This document shows positions 8,809 to 16,228 of a stretch of DNA of 64,000 nt, one piece after another (position 1 is the stretch's first letter; the number at the start of each line of letters is the position of its first letter). The DNA comes from Salicibibacter cibarius (GTDB taxonomy: Bacteria; Bacillota; Bacilli; Bacillales; Marinococcaceae), in the NCBI RefSeq assembly GCF_016495725.1, contig NZ_CP054705.1:3100001-3164000 (forward strand), written 5' to 3'. The notes under the pieces are model-generated. The model was not told where the DNA came from. It searched no databases and saw nothing but the letters and a program-made list of their open reading frames with translations. The position numbers and the translations under genes are program-made.

Positions 8809-9134
8809 AGTGCCCCGGTTCCAGCAGTGACACCCGCCTTGCGAAAGGCAGATGAAGATATCGATTCTTTACACAATAGCGCTAAAAACACTAGGTTTGG
8901 GCGCCTTAAAGACAAACGGGCCAAGCGTTCTCGCAAATGGAAAAAAGCTGGCCGTTGTCTGTCCTTTTGCATCGATGTAATCATCAGGCTGTTGATGATC
9001 AGTCACATCATGCGATAAACCTCTTATTATAGGGTTCTTCCTGTGATGACCGATGCTTGTATACAGCCCTAACTGTCAGCAAGCAGTCACTGGGGGTGAC
9101 TTGGGTTCGGTTCTCATGTGGAGCCCCTTTTTTT
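8809..9134 (+). ncRNA. Candidate structured non-coding RNA, about 325 nt, unknown family
   Basis: The region lies between an extended -10 promoter and a hairpin (GGGTTC/GAGCCC) with seven T. Several helices can be drawn. One is GCCTT-GCGA-AAGGC with a GNRA loop at about 8836-8849. Another pairs AGACAA.CGG.CCA (8910-8923) with TGGCCGTTGTCT (8949-8960). ATCATCA/TGATGAT lies near 8980-9000, then AACCT/GGGTT near 9018-9036 and GTCAC/GTGAC near 9086-9100. A basic 63-codon frame (8827-9018) overlaps but has no ribosome binding site. It does not match 6S, SRP, RNase P or tmRNA as I know them. The strand could be the opposite. Confidence 0.4.
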
Positions 9135-9140
9135 ACAAAG

Positions 9141-9173
9141 AAAACGCCCAGTTCCCTAAAACCGGACGTTTTT
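9141..9173 (-). terminator. Terminator of the butanediol-dehydrogenase-like gene
   Basis: On the minus strand AAAACGTCC pairs with GGGCGTTTT around a 14-base loop and is followed by CTTTG. It lies about 130 bp after the stop of the gene at 9306. Confidence 0.55.
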
Positions 9174-9305
9174 GATTGGTATTCCCTTTACGAGAGATAG
9201 GTGAGTAACACCAATACACAATAGCTTATCTATACTCTTATTATATTCCTTTATTTTTGTTAATGCAAGGTCATGTGCTGTGTTATCGTTTATTTTCGTT
9301 CGTTT

Positions 9306-10355
9306 TTATTTTTCCCCACTTAATTCTACTAAAATTTTTGCCTGTGATTTATCATTGCTTAATGCTTCAAAACCTTGTTCCACAATGTCATCCAGTTGGA
9401 TATGGTCTGTGATGACAGCTTGTGGCTTTAATTGTCCTGTGCCCATTAGATCCAATGTTTGTTGGAAGCTGGTCGGTGTGTAAGCAATGGTAGATTCAAT
9501 ATTTACACCTGTATTTGTAAGTTGGATTGGATTCCATTCAATGGGTTTCGCGAAAATAGAGACAATCACCATCGTTCCAAGTGCTTTTGTTACATCAATG
9601 GCCTGTTTAAATGTCGGGGCTACGCCAGCCACTTCAAAGGAAACATCCACACCATCCGGGGTAATCTCTTTGATTGCTTCTACCGGATCCCCTTCACCGG
9701 AATTAATGATGTGAGTTGCCCCTAACTCTTTTGCTTTTTTAAGACGAGCTTCTGATAAATCCAACACGATAATTTCGCTTGCGCCGGCTGCTTTTGCGGC
9801 AACAGCCGTTAACAAACCAATCGGACCTGCCCCAAAAACAGCAACCTTGTCTCCAAATTGAAGTTTGCCTTTTTTTACCGCTTCTACGGCAACGGCTGTC
9901 GGCTCTGCCAATGCTCCGTCTTGTAGGGTTAGGGTTTCAGGTAATGCGTAGACATTATTTTCCGGAACATTTGCATATTTGGTGAAACCGCCATCCCCAT
10001 GCAATCCAATGAAGCTGAATCCATCATAGGGATCTTGTTCTTCCGGTTTATTGCCATATGTTAAGGTAGGGTTAATCGCTACTCTGTCACCTGCTTTATA
10101 TTTTGTTACGTTTTTGCCGACTTCTTCCACTACCCCAGCGAATTCGTGCCCCATTGTTAACGGGGCTTTCTCATTGGTCAGAGGATCTTCTTTTTCAGCG
10201 GGCACGAAGACCGGCCCTTCTTCATACTCATGCAAATCACTGCCGCAAATCCCACCCCATGCAACTTTCACTTTAACTTCTGTATCTTTTAACGGTTTTT
10301 CTTCCACTTCTTCTATACGTATATCTTTCTCTCCATGCCATACTGCTGCTTTCAT
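9306..10355 (-). CDS. bdhA: Zinc-dependent alcohol dehydrogenase, (R,R)-butanediol dehydrogenase-like
   Basis: This 349-residue medium-chain dehydrogenase closely resembles B. subtilis BdhA. It has the N-terminal MKAAxWH...DIRIEEV, catalytic zinc ligands in GICGSDLHEY and GHEFAG, and a nucleotide-binding GAGPIGLL near residue 175. The four-cysteine structural zinc loop of many ADHs is absent, as in BdhA. It would interconvert acetoin and 2,3-butanediol with NAD(H), a fermentation and carbon-storage step; other polyols are possible. The ATG has a weak AAGGA site. It is monocistronic, and no acetoin genes adjoin it. Confidence 0.82.
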   Translation of the reverse strand: MKAAVWHGEKDIRIEEVEEKPLKDTEVKVKVAWGGICGSDLHEYEEGPVFVPAEKEDPLTNEKAPLTMGHEFAGVVEEVGKNVTKYKAGDRVAINPTLTYGNKPEEQDPYDGFSFIGLHGDGGFTKYANVPENNVYALPETLTLQDGALAEPTAVAVEAVKKGKLQFGDKVAVFGAGPIGLLTAVAAKAAGASEIIVLDLSEARLKKAKELGATHIINSGEGDPVEAIKEITPDGVDVSFEVAGVAPTFKQAIDVTKALGTMVIVSIFAKPIEWNPIQLTNTGVNIESTIAYTPTSFQQTLDLMGTGQLKPQAVITDHIQLDDIVEQGFEALSNDKSQAKILVELSGEK

Positions 10356-10467
10356 AGATGATTCTCCTTCCTAATTCTATACATGTACACACCTTTTATA
10401 CCTTTAATTATTAAATTCTAAACATATAATTATAGATTTTTTACCCACATCAAATGAACGAAGAAAC

Positions 10468-10503
10468 AAAAATAAACCCCCTCGCTAACATTAGCAAAGG
10501 GGG
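10468..10503 (-). terminator. Terminator of the YocH-like gene
   Basis: CCCCCTTTGCTAA pairs with TTAGCGAGGGGG and is followed by TTTATTTTT on the minus strand, directly after the stop at 10515. Confidence 0.75.
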
Positions 10504-10514
10504 TGAGTTGGCTA

Positions 10515-11261
10515 TTAATCCAAAACCGTTACTTCAACGTTTTGGCGTCCAAAGCTCTCAGCTTCTTCTGTCGTTGGAACATGAAGATCAATTTTTTCTC
10601 CATTGATGGCTCCGCCGGTATCTCCGGCAACTGCCTCGCCATAGCCCTCAACGTGTACAGTTGAGCCGAGGTCGATGACGCTAGGGTCAACCGCTACAAC
10701 GTTTGCGTTAGGATCATTGTTAAGATCTATGCCAGTAGCAGTTACACCGCTACAACCTGCACAATCGGCAGTGTATGCTGTTGCTTCCATTGTAAAAGTA
10801 TCGCCTTCCGCTTCGGAGGTAGAGCCTTCGGTTTCTGTGTTTTCTTCAGTTCCTTGTTCTTCAGTTCCTTCCTCTTCGGTTCCAGCTGCTTCTTCGGTTC
10901 CTTCGTCCGTCGCTTCATTGTTTCCATCGGAATTATCGGCCGATTCGCCAGTAATGTTATTAAGTGCTTCTTGGGTCTCAGGGCCTGCCACACCATAGAA
11001 GTTGCCGTCCGGAGAAGAAATCCCGTTATCCAACTGAAAATCCTGAACGGCACTTACTGTTCTGGGCCCAAAGGTATGCCCTGTTGAACCATTAAAATAA
11101 CCAAGATCCTGGAGTGTGAGTTGAAGCTCGTTGACATCTTCACTTACATCTCCACTCGTCATTTGATATGTTTCGCTGAATGCAGCATCTGCTGCGTTTG
11201 GTGCTGAAAGCATACCTACTGTGCCTACTGTTGCTAACGCGCTCAATATATATTTTTTCAT
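10515..11261 (-). CDS. Secreted cell-wall protein: signal peptide, peptidoglycan-binding domain, acidic linker, 3D domain (YocH-like)
   Basis: This protein of about 248 residues starts with a signal peptide (MKKYILS...ending near NAADA). A PG_binding_1 domain follows (SEDVNELQLTLQDLGYF...FGPRTVSAVQDFQ). Next comes an extremely Glu/Thr-rich linker of about 45 residues, then a C-terminal 3D domain with ATAYTADCAGCSG and AGDTGGAINGEKIDL holding the aspartates. 3D-domain proteins act on peptidoglycan during growth or spore germination; B. subtilis YocH is a WalR target. ATG 11261 is preferred over 11276 because the signal peptide starts there; the Shine-Dalgarno is poor for both. A WalR-like box lies upstream. 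Confidence 0.85.
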   Translation of the reverse strand: MKKYILSALATVGTVGMLSAPNAADAAFSETYQMTSGDVSEDVNELQLTLQDLGYFNGSTGHTFGPRTVSAVQDFQLDNGISSPDGNFYGVAGPETQEALNNITGESADNSDGNNEATDEGTEEAAGTEEEGTEEQGTEENTETEGSTSEAEGDTFTMEATAYTADCAGCSGVTATGIDLNNDPNANVVAVDPSVIDLGSTVHVEGYGEAVAGDTGGAINGEKIDLHVPTTEEAESFGRQNVEVTVLD

Positions 11262-11503
11262 AAAAGATTCATTCACTCATCTACGTATTTTCGATGAAGT
11301 AAATGCGCACCTCCAATAACTATTTAATCTATGTTCGGATTATAGATGCAGTAGTTTCAGCTTTCAATACCTTTAATTGTTTTGTTGTCAATGTGTAATA
11401 TCAGACTTTTGTTCCAGATGCCGGGAAATTTTTATTAAAAAGATGGAAATGACTATCACACGCGTGTTAACATGCATTTTGCTTATACAAAGTTAGCGAC
11501 AGA

Positions 11504-11520
11504 TGTAATGTTTTTGTAAT
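11504..11520 (+). promoter_or_regulatory. Candidate WalR (YycF) binding site
   Basis: TGTAAT-GTTTT-TGTAAT is an exact match to the WalR direct repeat, two TGTAAT hexamers five bases apart. It lies about 240 bp upstream of the YocH-like gene, in the only promoter region of this spacer. It is on the strand opposite the gene, unlike the B. subtilis yocH site. The rest of the 280-bp spacer is AT-rich with no other recognised element. Confidence 0.5.
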
Positions 11521-11548
11521 TACTGTGTGATGAGGTGTTGCGTCACAT

Positions 11549-11583
11549 AAAAAAATAAACCACCGAGAATGCTCCGATGGTTT
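11549..11583 (-). terminator. Terminator of the cupin gene
   Basis: AAACCATCGGAGC pairs with CTCGGTGGTTT and is followed by ATTTTTTT on the minus strand. Confidence 0.7.
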
Positions 11584-11603
11584 GTTTTACTATTGATCCC
11601 CGC

Positions 11604-12134
11604 TTATTTGTATTGATGATGCTCTTCATCAGCCATTGCCATTTCTTTCGTTTCGTGTATGGTGCCATATGGATGCTCGGGCGGGGCGTAGATCGAGTAA
11701 AGTTTCAAAGGCCTGTTTCCCGTATTGGTGAGATTGTGCCACTTGCCTGCTGGAACCATAATGGCATAATCAGCATACACCCTTCTTTGAAAATCCATCT
11801 GCTCAGCATGATCTCCCATTTGCACAAAGCCCTGACCAGACTCAATCCGTAAAAATTGATCATGGTCATGGTGCACTTCCAAACCGATATCATCTCCAAC
11901 ATCGATACTCATTAACGTTACTTGTAAATGATCACCTGTCCATAAAGCGGTACGAAACGTACGGTTTTGTTTAGCGGCCTCTTTGATATCGACGACAAAC
12001 GGCTGTGAACCATGATCCTTTGGGTGGTATTGTCTTTGAAAATCAGCCGGATTATGGATTGAGGGATACGCACCATAAGCATAGGGGTATACGGTCGGGA
12101 TTGGAATATAGTACAACGAGATCATTCCCTTCAT
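11604..12134 (-). CDS. Cupin-domain protein
   Basis: This protein of about 170 residues holds one cupin barrel. The metal-binding motif is EVHHDHDQFLRIESG near residue 86, and the second motif is PAGKWHNLTNTG near 128. It ends with the APPEHPYGTIHETK tail common to a widespread bacterial cupin family, of unknown substrate. The N-terminus is Tyr/Pro-rich (YYIPIPTVYPYAYG), as in some spore-associated bacillus proteins. A TTG at 12119 has GAAGGG at 10 bases and may be the true start. It is monocistronic. Confidence 0.8.
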   Translation of the reverse strand: MKGMISLYYIPIPTVYPYAYGAYPSIHNPADFQRQYHPKDHGSQPFVVDIKEAAKQNRTFRTALWTGDHLQVTLMSIDVGDDIGLEVHHDHDQFLRIESGQGFVQMGDHAEQMDFQRRVYADYAIMVPAGKWHNLTNTGNRPLKLYSIYAPPEHPYGTIHETKEMAMADEEHHQYK

Positions 12135-12313
12135 CAGTTTAAATTTACCTTATGCAAGTGTTTTGGGAATGTTCACTCGTATCGAAAATCCATATAACCC
12201 GAAATTTTTTAAATAACGATTGGTTTCGGCTACAATGAATGGAATACCCAACATGATCAAATAGCGGAATTTTGAATAAGCCTTTTTCTCAATTCTCTTA
12301 TAGGGGGCACATA

Positions 12314-12472
12314 GTGCATAAAGTCCATCTGTACGTCCAACTGACGAGAGAGTTTGAGCAACGTCTCAAACGGCAGCTAACCGAAAAAGAAAAATCTCTT
12401 ATTCATTGGATGGCTGAACGCCAAAGCGATATCGATAATGAAAAAACGATAACTAAACACTCATTTTTATGA
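12314..12472 (+). CDS. Small conserved-looking helical protein, unknown function
   Basis: This 52-residue protein starts at GTG 12314 with GGGGG seven bases upstream. The sequence MHKVHLYVQLTREFEQRL continues through an LTEKEKSLIHWMAERQ segment, a pattern I associate with short uncharacterised bacillus proteins. It is basic-helical with no membrane span. A 14-codon upstream extension exists but lacks a ribosome binding site. Confidence 0.55.
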   Translation: MHKVHLYVQLTREFEQRLKRQLTEKEKSLIHWMAERQSDIDNEKTITKHSFL

Positions 12473-12588
12473 ACGGCGAAGGGATCACAAATGCAATCAC
12501 TATCCGAATTAAGGTTGACAAAAATAGCGTTTTAGCTTGTTTTCCAAACTTTTGTTCGTTATGGCGCTAATTAAGGAGGCGAAAAAGC

Positions 12589-13017
12589 ATGGCGATTCAA
12601 CTAAAAAATCCGTCCAAATCAAACGTTGCAAAAACAATAGTTATATGAACAACGAGTTTTTGCTTCAACCGTAAATGAATGTGTGGAAAGAATGAAAAAC
12701 GGCGAAAAGTCTCGTCTAAAATGTGGATGCTGATCTAAAGGCTGCGATTAAAAACGAAGCGATTCATTTGGCTAAAAAAGCTGTCACTGACGTCAAAAAG
12801 AAAAAGGCTAAGAACGTTCCAAGGTTTAAACAATCGCTTGGCGCGAAAATAAATTTCCAAAATTGAAACACCTTCGAAAAGAACGGTCACTGGCACATTT
12901 CATTCACCGAAAATAACAGAAAGAAAACAATGCCAGTAGCGGAAAATAGCACGTCAAAACGTATTTTCCATGGTTGACCAAAAAACACCATGATTATCGT
13001 GGAACGATCCAACTTTT
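12589..13017 (+). pseudogene. tnpB: Decayed TnpB (IS605 OrfB) gene, N-terminal half
   Basis: Translation in two frames recovers TnpB-like sequence: EQRVFASTVNECVERMKNGE, then after a frameshift NVDADLKAAIKNEAIHLAKKA, VPRFKQSLGAKINFQN and GHWHISFTENNRKKTMPVAE. A TGA stands where a tryptophan is expected (QN*NTF), and the remaining two-thirds, with the RuvC-like nuclease, is missing. TnpB is an RNA-guided nuclease of IS200/IS605 transposons, so this is a fossil of an earlier insertion. The strong AAGGAGG before ATG 12589 serves only a 19-codon remnant. Confidence 0.65.
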
Positions 13018-13041
13018 AAGAGAGGGATGCCGTGATGTTAT

Positions 13042-13096
13042 TCTGTCATTTTCCTAAGATAATCAATCTGGCATTTCCGTGTGTTATTCTGGCACT
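13042..13096 (+). repeat. Short intergenic array, TCTGGCA core, 21-bp step
   Basis: TCTGTCA at 13042 and TCTGGCA at 13067 and 13088 are each followed by AnTTTnC-like sequence. The last step is exactly 21 bp and the first is 25. The same core with a 21-bp step occurs at 22800-22835. Confidence 0.5.
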
Positions 13097-13165
13097 TTTA
13101 AACGTGTGAGCCTTTCAGGATAATTCATGAGCGCTTTTTTTATTTTTTCATTCATCATCCATAGT

Positions 13166-13777
13166 TCAATTAATCATCCAGCCCAGCGGTCCATTTTCAT
13201 TGATCAAGTCCATGATCGAATAGATTGAAATGGGAAAATACGGAATCCCATATACGTAGGGCATTAGTTCATATAAATCAAAATAAATGACGAGTGTTTT
13301 GTCTGCCACATAAAACGGTTGATCAGTCGTAATTCCTTCATATGGACCGAGAACATTATCGAACCAGCCTCGTTCTTCCAGTTGAGCCTGGATAATGGCA
13401 TTTACTTTCGGAATGAAATCTGCTCCCGGTGCGAAAAGCTCTGTGAGTGTATATGCCCTCCCCGTTCTTGAATCAAACGTTAAAGCCCGTTGAACCGTCA
13501 TTCCATGTGCGCCGCCGGCAAACGAATATACGCTATGGGTCAAACTTAATACATGCCGTTGATTGTTTTTCAGGTCAAACCCACCCGTTAGATCTGAAAT
13601 ACCGTCCTCATACCCTTGATCACGCAGCAACTGTTGGAGTTGTTGACGGATGACTGCATTCATGTTTGCTTCCGCCTGAGGATTCGTCCAACCCGCCACT
13701 TCCGCGTAATACATATCCACAAGATTTTCCCTAATATGCCAGGGTACGATCCCTACCGGTAAAGCCGAAATGTTCAC
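13166..13777 (-). CDS. DUF3298/DUF4163 domain protein (RsiV-like extracellular domain)
   Basis: This 203-residue protein has the DUF4163-DUF3298 pattern: an early strand region with GGFDLKNNQRHVLSLTHSVYSFAGGAHG, then LTFDSRTGRAYTLTELF and a C-terminal YELMPYVYGIPYFPI. These domains occur in RsiV and in many secreted or spore-coat-associated bacillus proteins. No signal peptide or membrane span is visible, so this would be a stand-alone domain. Its role is unknown. It lies alone between two 21-bp repeat arrays. Confidence 0.75.
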   Translation of the reverse strand: MNISALPVGIVPWHIRENLVDMYYAEVAGWTNPQAEANMNAVIRQQLQQLLRDQGYEDGISDLTGGFDLKNNQRHVLSLTHSVYSFAGGAHGMTVQRALTFDSRTGRAYTLTELFAPGADFIPKVNAIIQAQLEERGWFDNVLGPYEGITTDQPFYVADKTLVIYFDLYELMPYVYGIPYFPISIYSIMDLINENGPLGWMIN

Positions 13778-13871
13778 GTTATCACTCTCCCTAACGCATA
13801 CATATGAGCAATCAACGTGAAACAGACTTGATGCGCCTGAAGTTGATAATGCGAAACTTCCATCAGACGTT

Positions 13872-13942
13872 TATCAGCCGAAAACGCCACTATATCAGCC
13901 GAATTTTAAAATATATCAGCCAAAACGAACGATTTATCAGCC
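13872..13942 (+). repeat. Intergenic array, TATCAGCC core, exact 21-bp period, four units
   Basis: TATCAGCC occurs at 13872, 13893, 13914 and 13935, exactly 21 bp apart. Each core is followed by A or G then AA, and the rest of each unit is unrelated. It occupies most of the spacer between the DUF3298 and AbgT genes; no terminator was seen there. The same core and step recur at 52271-52320. Confidence 0.85.
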
Positions 13943-14061
13943 ATTCCCCTTTTCGGATTCTTCAACGCACCTCGGATTCGGGTTTTTCGCCTTTTAGAGG
14001 TATATTGGAATCGTTCATAAAACCTTTAATTTACTTATTTTCCCTTTTGATAGTATCACAG

Positions 14062-15597
14062 CTAAGGATTATAATAGATCGGCGAATTCGGCCCAAGATC
14101 CCAGCCGAAAAATACCCATACGAGCAAGAGTAGGGACCAGGCGATCAAGAAAAAGATCGAAAACGGCAACATCACGGATATAAGCGTTCCTATGCCCATT
14201 TTCTTGTCGTATTGCTGGGCAAAGGCAATGATCACGGCAAAATAAGTCATGAGCGGCGTGATGATATTCGTCGTCGAGTCCGCCACGCGATAAGTCGCCT
14301 GTGTGGCCTCCGGTGAGAAGCCGACCTGCATCATGATCGGGACGAAAACCGGAGCTAACATCGCCCACTTTGCCGAGGCACTGCCGACGAATAAGTTTAT
14401 AAAAGCGGTAAGCAAGAGGAATCCGATCAAGACCGGGAAACCGCCGATATCGAGATTATTGAGGAATTCACCGCCGTAAATGCCGAGAATCAATCCGAGG
14501 TTTGTTTCATCAAAGTAAGCGATAAATTGGCCCGCGGTAAAAGCAAGCACGATGAACATTGCCATGGATGACATCGTATCGGACATTTGCTTGACGACAT
14601 CCTTATCGCTTCGCGTTTCTTTTGTCACAATGCCGTAGACGAGGCCGGGGATGAAAAATAAAATAAGCAAAACGACGACGAGTGATTCCATAAATGGGGA
14701 CTCTACAATCGGTTGCGGACCATCTCCTCGCATCGGCCCCCATTCCGGCACGACGAGCAAGCTCATCAACCCGACGCCGATGAACACAGAAACGAACGCC
14801 CACGTAACGCCTCTTTTTTCAGTAGAGCTGATCTGTTCCAGCTCGCCGTTAAATTCCCCGTCCCAGGCGCCAAGTCGCGGCTCTACAATTTTTTCTGAAA
14901 CCCACGTCCCGACAATCGTTAATAAAAAGGTGGATACGATGATAAACCAATAGTTCATCGCGATGTTCATCGTTTCCGCGTATTGCGGATCAATTGTTGA
15001 TGCTGCGTTCCGCGTAAGTTCGGCAAGCATAGGATCGGTTGCCGACAGCAACAAATTGGCACTGAAACCACCTGATACACCGGCAAAAGCCGTTGCCAAC
15101 CCAGCAAGAGGGTGACGGTTGAGAGCTGAATAGATGAGTGCCCCTAGCGGCGGAAGGACGACGTAACCTGCATCGGAAGCGACGCTGGACATAATGGCTG
15201 CGAACATGAGACCAGCTGTTATTAAACGATTAGGGATGGCCAACACAAAACCTCGTAAGCAGGCGCTGATCAGACCGCTTTGCTCGCATACCCCAATCCC
15301 GAGCATCGTCGCGAGCACAACGCCGAGCGGAGCGAAGCCGATGAAATTATCGACCATACTCGTGAATATGTAGTTGATCCCCTCGCCGGAAAGCAAATTC
15401 AAGACTTCAAGCGTCTCGCCCGGTTCCGCCGGATCTTCCACGCTAATATCAAAACCGGCGACAATCGCGGAAATAATGATGACCATAACTGCTAAAATCG
15501 CAAATAATGTAACCGGATGGGGCAACCTATTGCCTGTTCTTTCAACAAAATCGAGAAAACGTTGGAAAAACCCTTTTCGTTTCGCATTCTCTGCCAT
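14062..15597 (-). CDS. AbgT family transporter (p-aminobenzoyl-glutamate/antimetabolite type)
   Basis: This 511-residue polytopic membrane protein has the AbgT signatures: an N-terminal FLDFVERTGNRLPHP, a re-entrant region with SSVASDAGYVVLPPLGALIY, and a C-terminal STTNIITPLMTYFAVI. About eleven membrane segments are visible. Characterised members import p-aminobenzoyl-glutamate (E. coli AbgT) or export sulfonamides (MtrF). No amidohydrolase genes adjoin it, so the direction and substrate are open. The ATG has GGGGAATTGGT upstream. It is monocistronic. Confidence 0.9.
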   Translation of the reverse strand: MAENAKRKGFFQRFLDFVERTGNRLPHPVTLFAILAVMVIIISAIVAGFDISVEDPAEPGETLEVLNLLSGEGINYIFTSMVDNFIGFAPLGVVLATMLGIGVCEQSGLISACLRGFVLAIPNRLITAGLMFAAIMSSVASDAGYVVLPPLGALIYSALNRHPLAGLATAFAGVSGGFSANLLLSATDPMLAELTRNAASTIDPQYAETMNIAMNYWFIIVSTFLLTIVGTWVSEKIVEPRLGAWDGEFNGELEQISSTEKRGVTWAFVSVFIGVGLMSLLVVPEWGPMRGDGPQPIVESPFMESLVVVLLILFFIPGLVYGIVTKETRSDKDVVKQMSDTMSSMAMFIVLAFTAGQFIAYFDETNLGLILGIYGGEFLNNLDIGGFPVLIGFLLLTAFINLFVGSASAKWAMLAPVFVPIMMQVGFSPEATQATYRVADSTTNIITPLMTYFAVIIAFAQQYDKKMGIGTLISVMLPFSIFFLIAWSLLLLVWVFFGWDLGPNSPIYYNP

Positions 15598-15619
15598 ACC
15601 AATTCCCCTTCTTCGGGAT

Positions 15620-15660
15620 AAAAAAAGACCCTCTTTTTGGTATCATCACCAAAATGGGCC
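15620..15660 (-). terminator. Terminator-like hairpin on the minus strand
   Basis: GGCCC..TTTTGGTG pairs imperfectly with ACCAAAAAG.GGGTC and is followed by seven T. It sits just upstream of abgT, downstream of repeat element A. Confidence 0.55.
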
Positions 15661-15682
15661 TTTCTATGTATGGCGGAGCAAA

Positions 15683-15774
15683 TTAGAAAACTGCTTTTCG
15701 CCAAGTTTTTATGGCGAAAAGCCTTAGCCCAACTTATGTAGGTAAGAAAGTTGATTTATACTTTCTTACCTACC
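15683..15774 (+). repeat. Dispersed two-hairpin repeat, copy A
   Basis: This 92-bp element begins TTAGAAAACT. Its first hairpin is CTTTTCGCCA/TGGCGAAAAG (10 bp, 15694-15721). Its second is a perfect 14-bp stem, GTAGGTAAGAAAGT/ACTTTCTTACCTAC (15738-15773). Copy B at 31278-31371 is nearly identical, and diverged copies C and D lie at 34003 and 60016. Confidence 0.8.
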
Positions 15775-15811
15775 AAAAAAGCTGATCTCAATCGCGCGCA
15801 TTGAAATCAGC
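15775..15811 (-). terminator. Terminator of the coiled-coil gene
   Basis: GCTGATTTCAAT pairs with ATTGAGATCAGC around a GC-rich loop and is followed by six T on the minus strand. Confidence 0.8.
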
Positions 15812-15822
15812 CAATCCCAGGA

Positions 15823-16131
15823 TTAATTAACGGCTTCCTTTATCCTATTAATTTCCATATCATGCTCTGCGACTTTATCTCGCAAATAACCAATGTCAAC
15901 ATTTTGGCTTCTTGATTCTTTAAGCAGCTCTTTGTGCAGTTGCTGTGACTCTGCGTGGCGCTGTCGGTTCAATCGTTTTTCCTCTGCGAATTCAGTTTCT
16001 ATCCCCTCCATACGCGTGTCCATCCGATCCGTTCGCGAGAGCAGATCTTTGCTAACTTTGTTATTCTCAGCGACCATTTGAATCAATTGCTCGATGTGTC
16101 TTTCGATACGATCCAAGCGTTCTTCACTCAT
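15823..16131 (-). CDS. Small coiled-coil protein, unknown function
   Basis: This 102-residue protein is almost entirely heptad coiled coil, rich in Glu, Arg and Lys. It starts MSEERLDRIERHIEQLIQMV and ends VAEHDMEINRIKEAVN. There is no signal peptide or membrane span. Similar short coiled coils with RIE repeats are scattered in bacilli without known roles. AGAGGTGAATAAGC precedes the ATG and a terminator follows. A fragment with the same RFDRIEKRFDRIEQ style lies at 38060-38149. Confidence 0.7.
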   Translation of the reverse strand: MSEERLDRIERHIEQLIQMVAENNKVSKDLLSRTDRMDTRMEGIETEFAEEKRLNRQRHAESQQLHKELLKESRSQNVDIGYLRDKVAEHDMEINRIKEAVN

Positions 16132-16228
16132 GCTTATTCACCTCTCTTTCGATTATTTTTGAGCGCATTCTATCTCTCTATAATCTATTATATAGAATAT
16201 TCGTTCCCTTTTCAATAAAATTTTAGTC

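Noticed and set aside
8827-9018. Basic 63-codon protein inside the ncRNA region
   Set aside because: There is no ribosome binding site, the composition is unlike neighbouring proteins, and it overlaps predicted helices. Not called as a gene.
9100-9134. tRNA- or tmRNA-like 3' end (GGGTTCGGTTC)
   Set aside because: The stem-loop fits a terminator with seven T; no acceptor stem or CCA is present.
12978-13040. Continuation of the tnpB relic
   Set aside because: Short helical-looking peptides can be read but do not align with the TnpB nuclease half.
13872-13942. Plasmid iteron origin
   Set aside because: The 21-bp spacing suits iterons, but there is no rep gene and the same array occurs at a second chromosomal locus. 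Kept as a repeat only.
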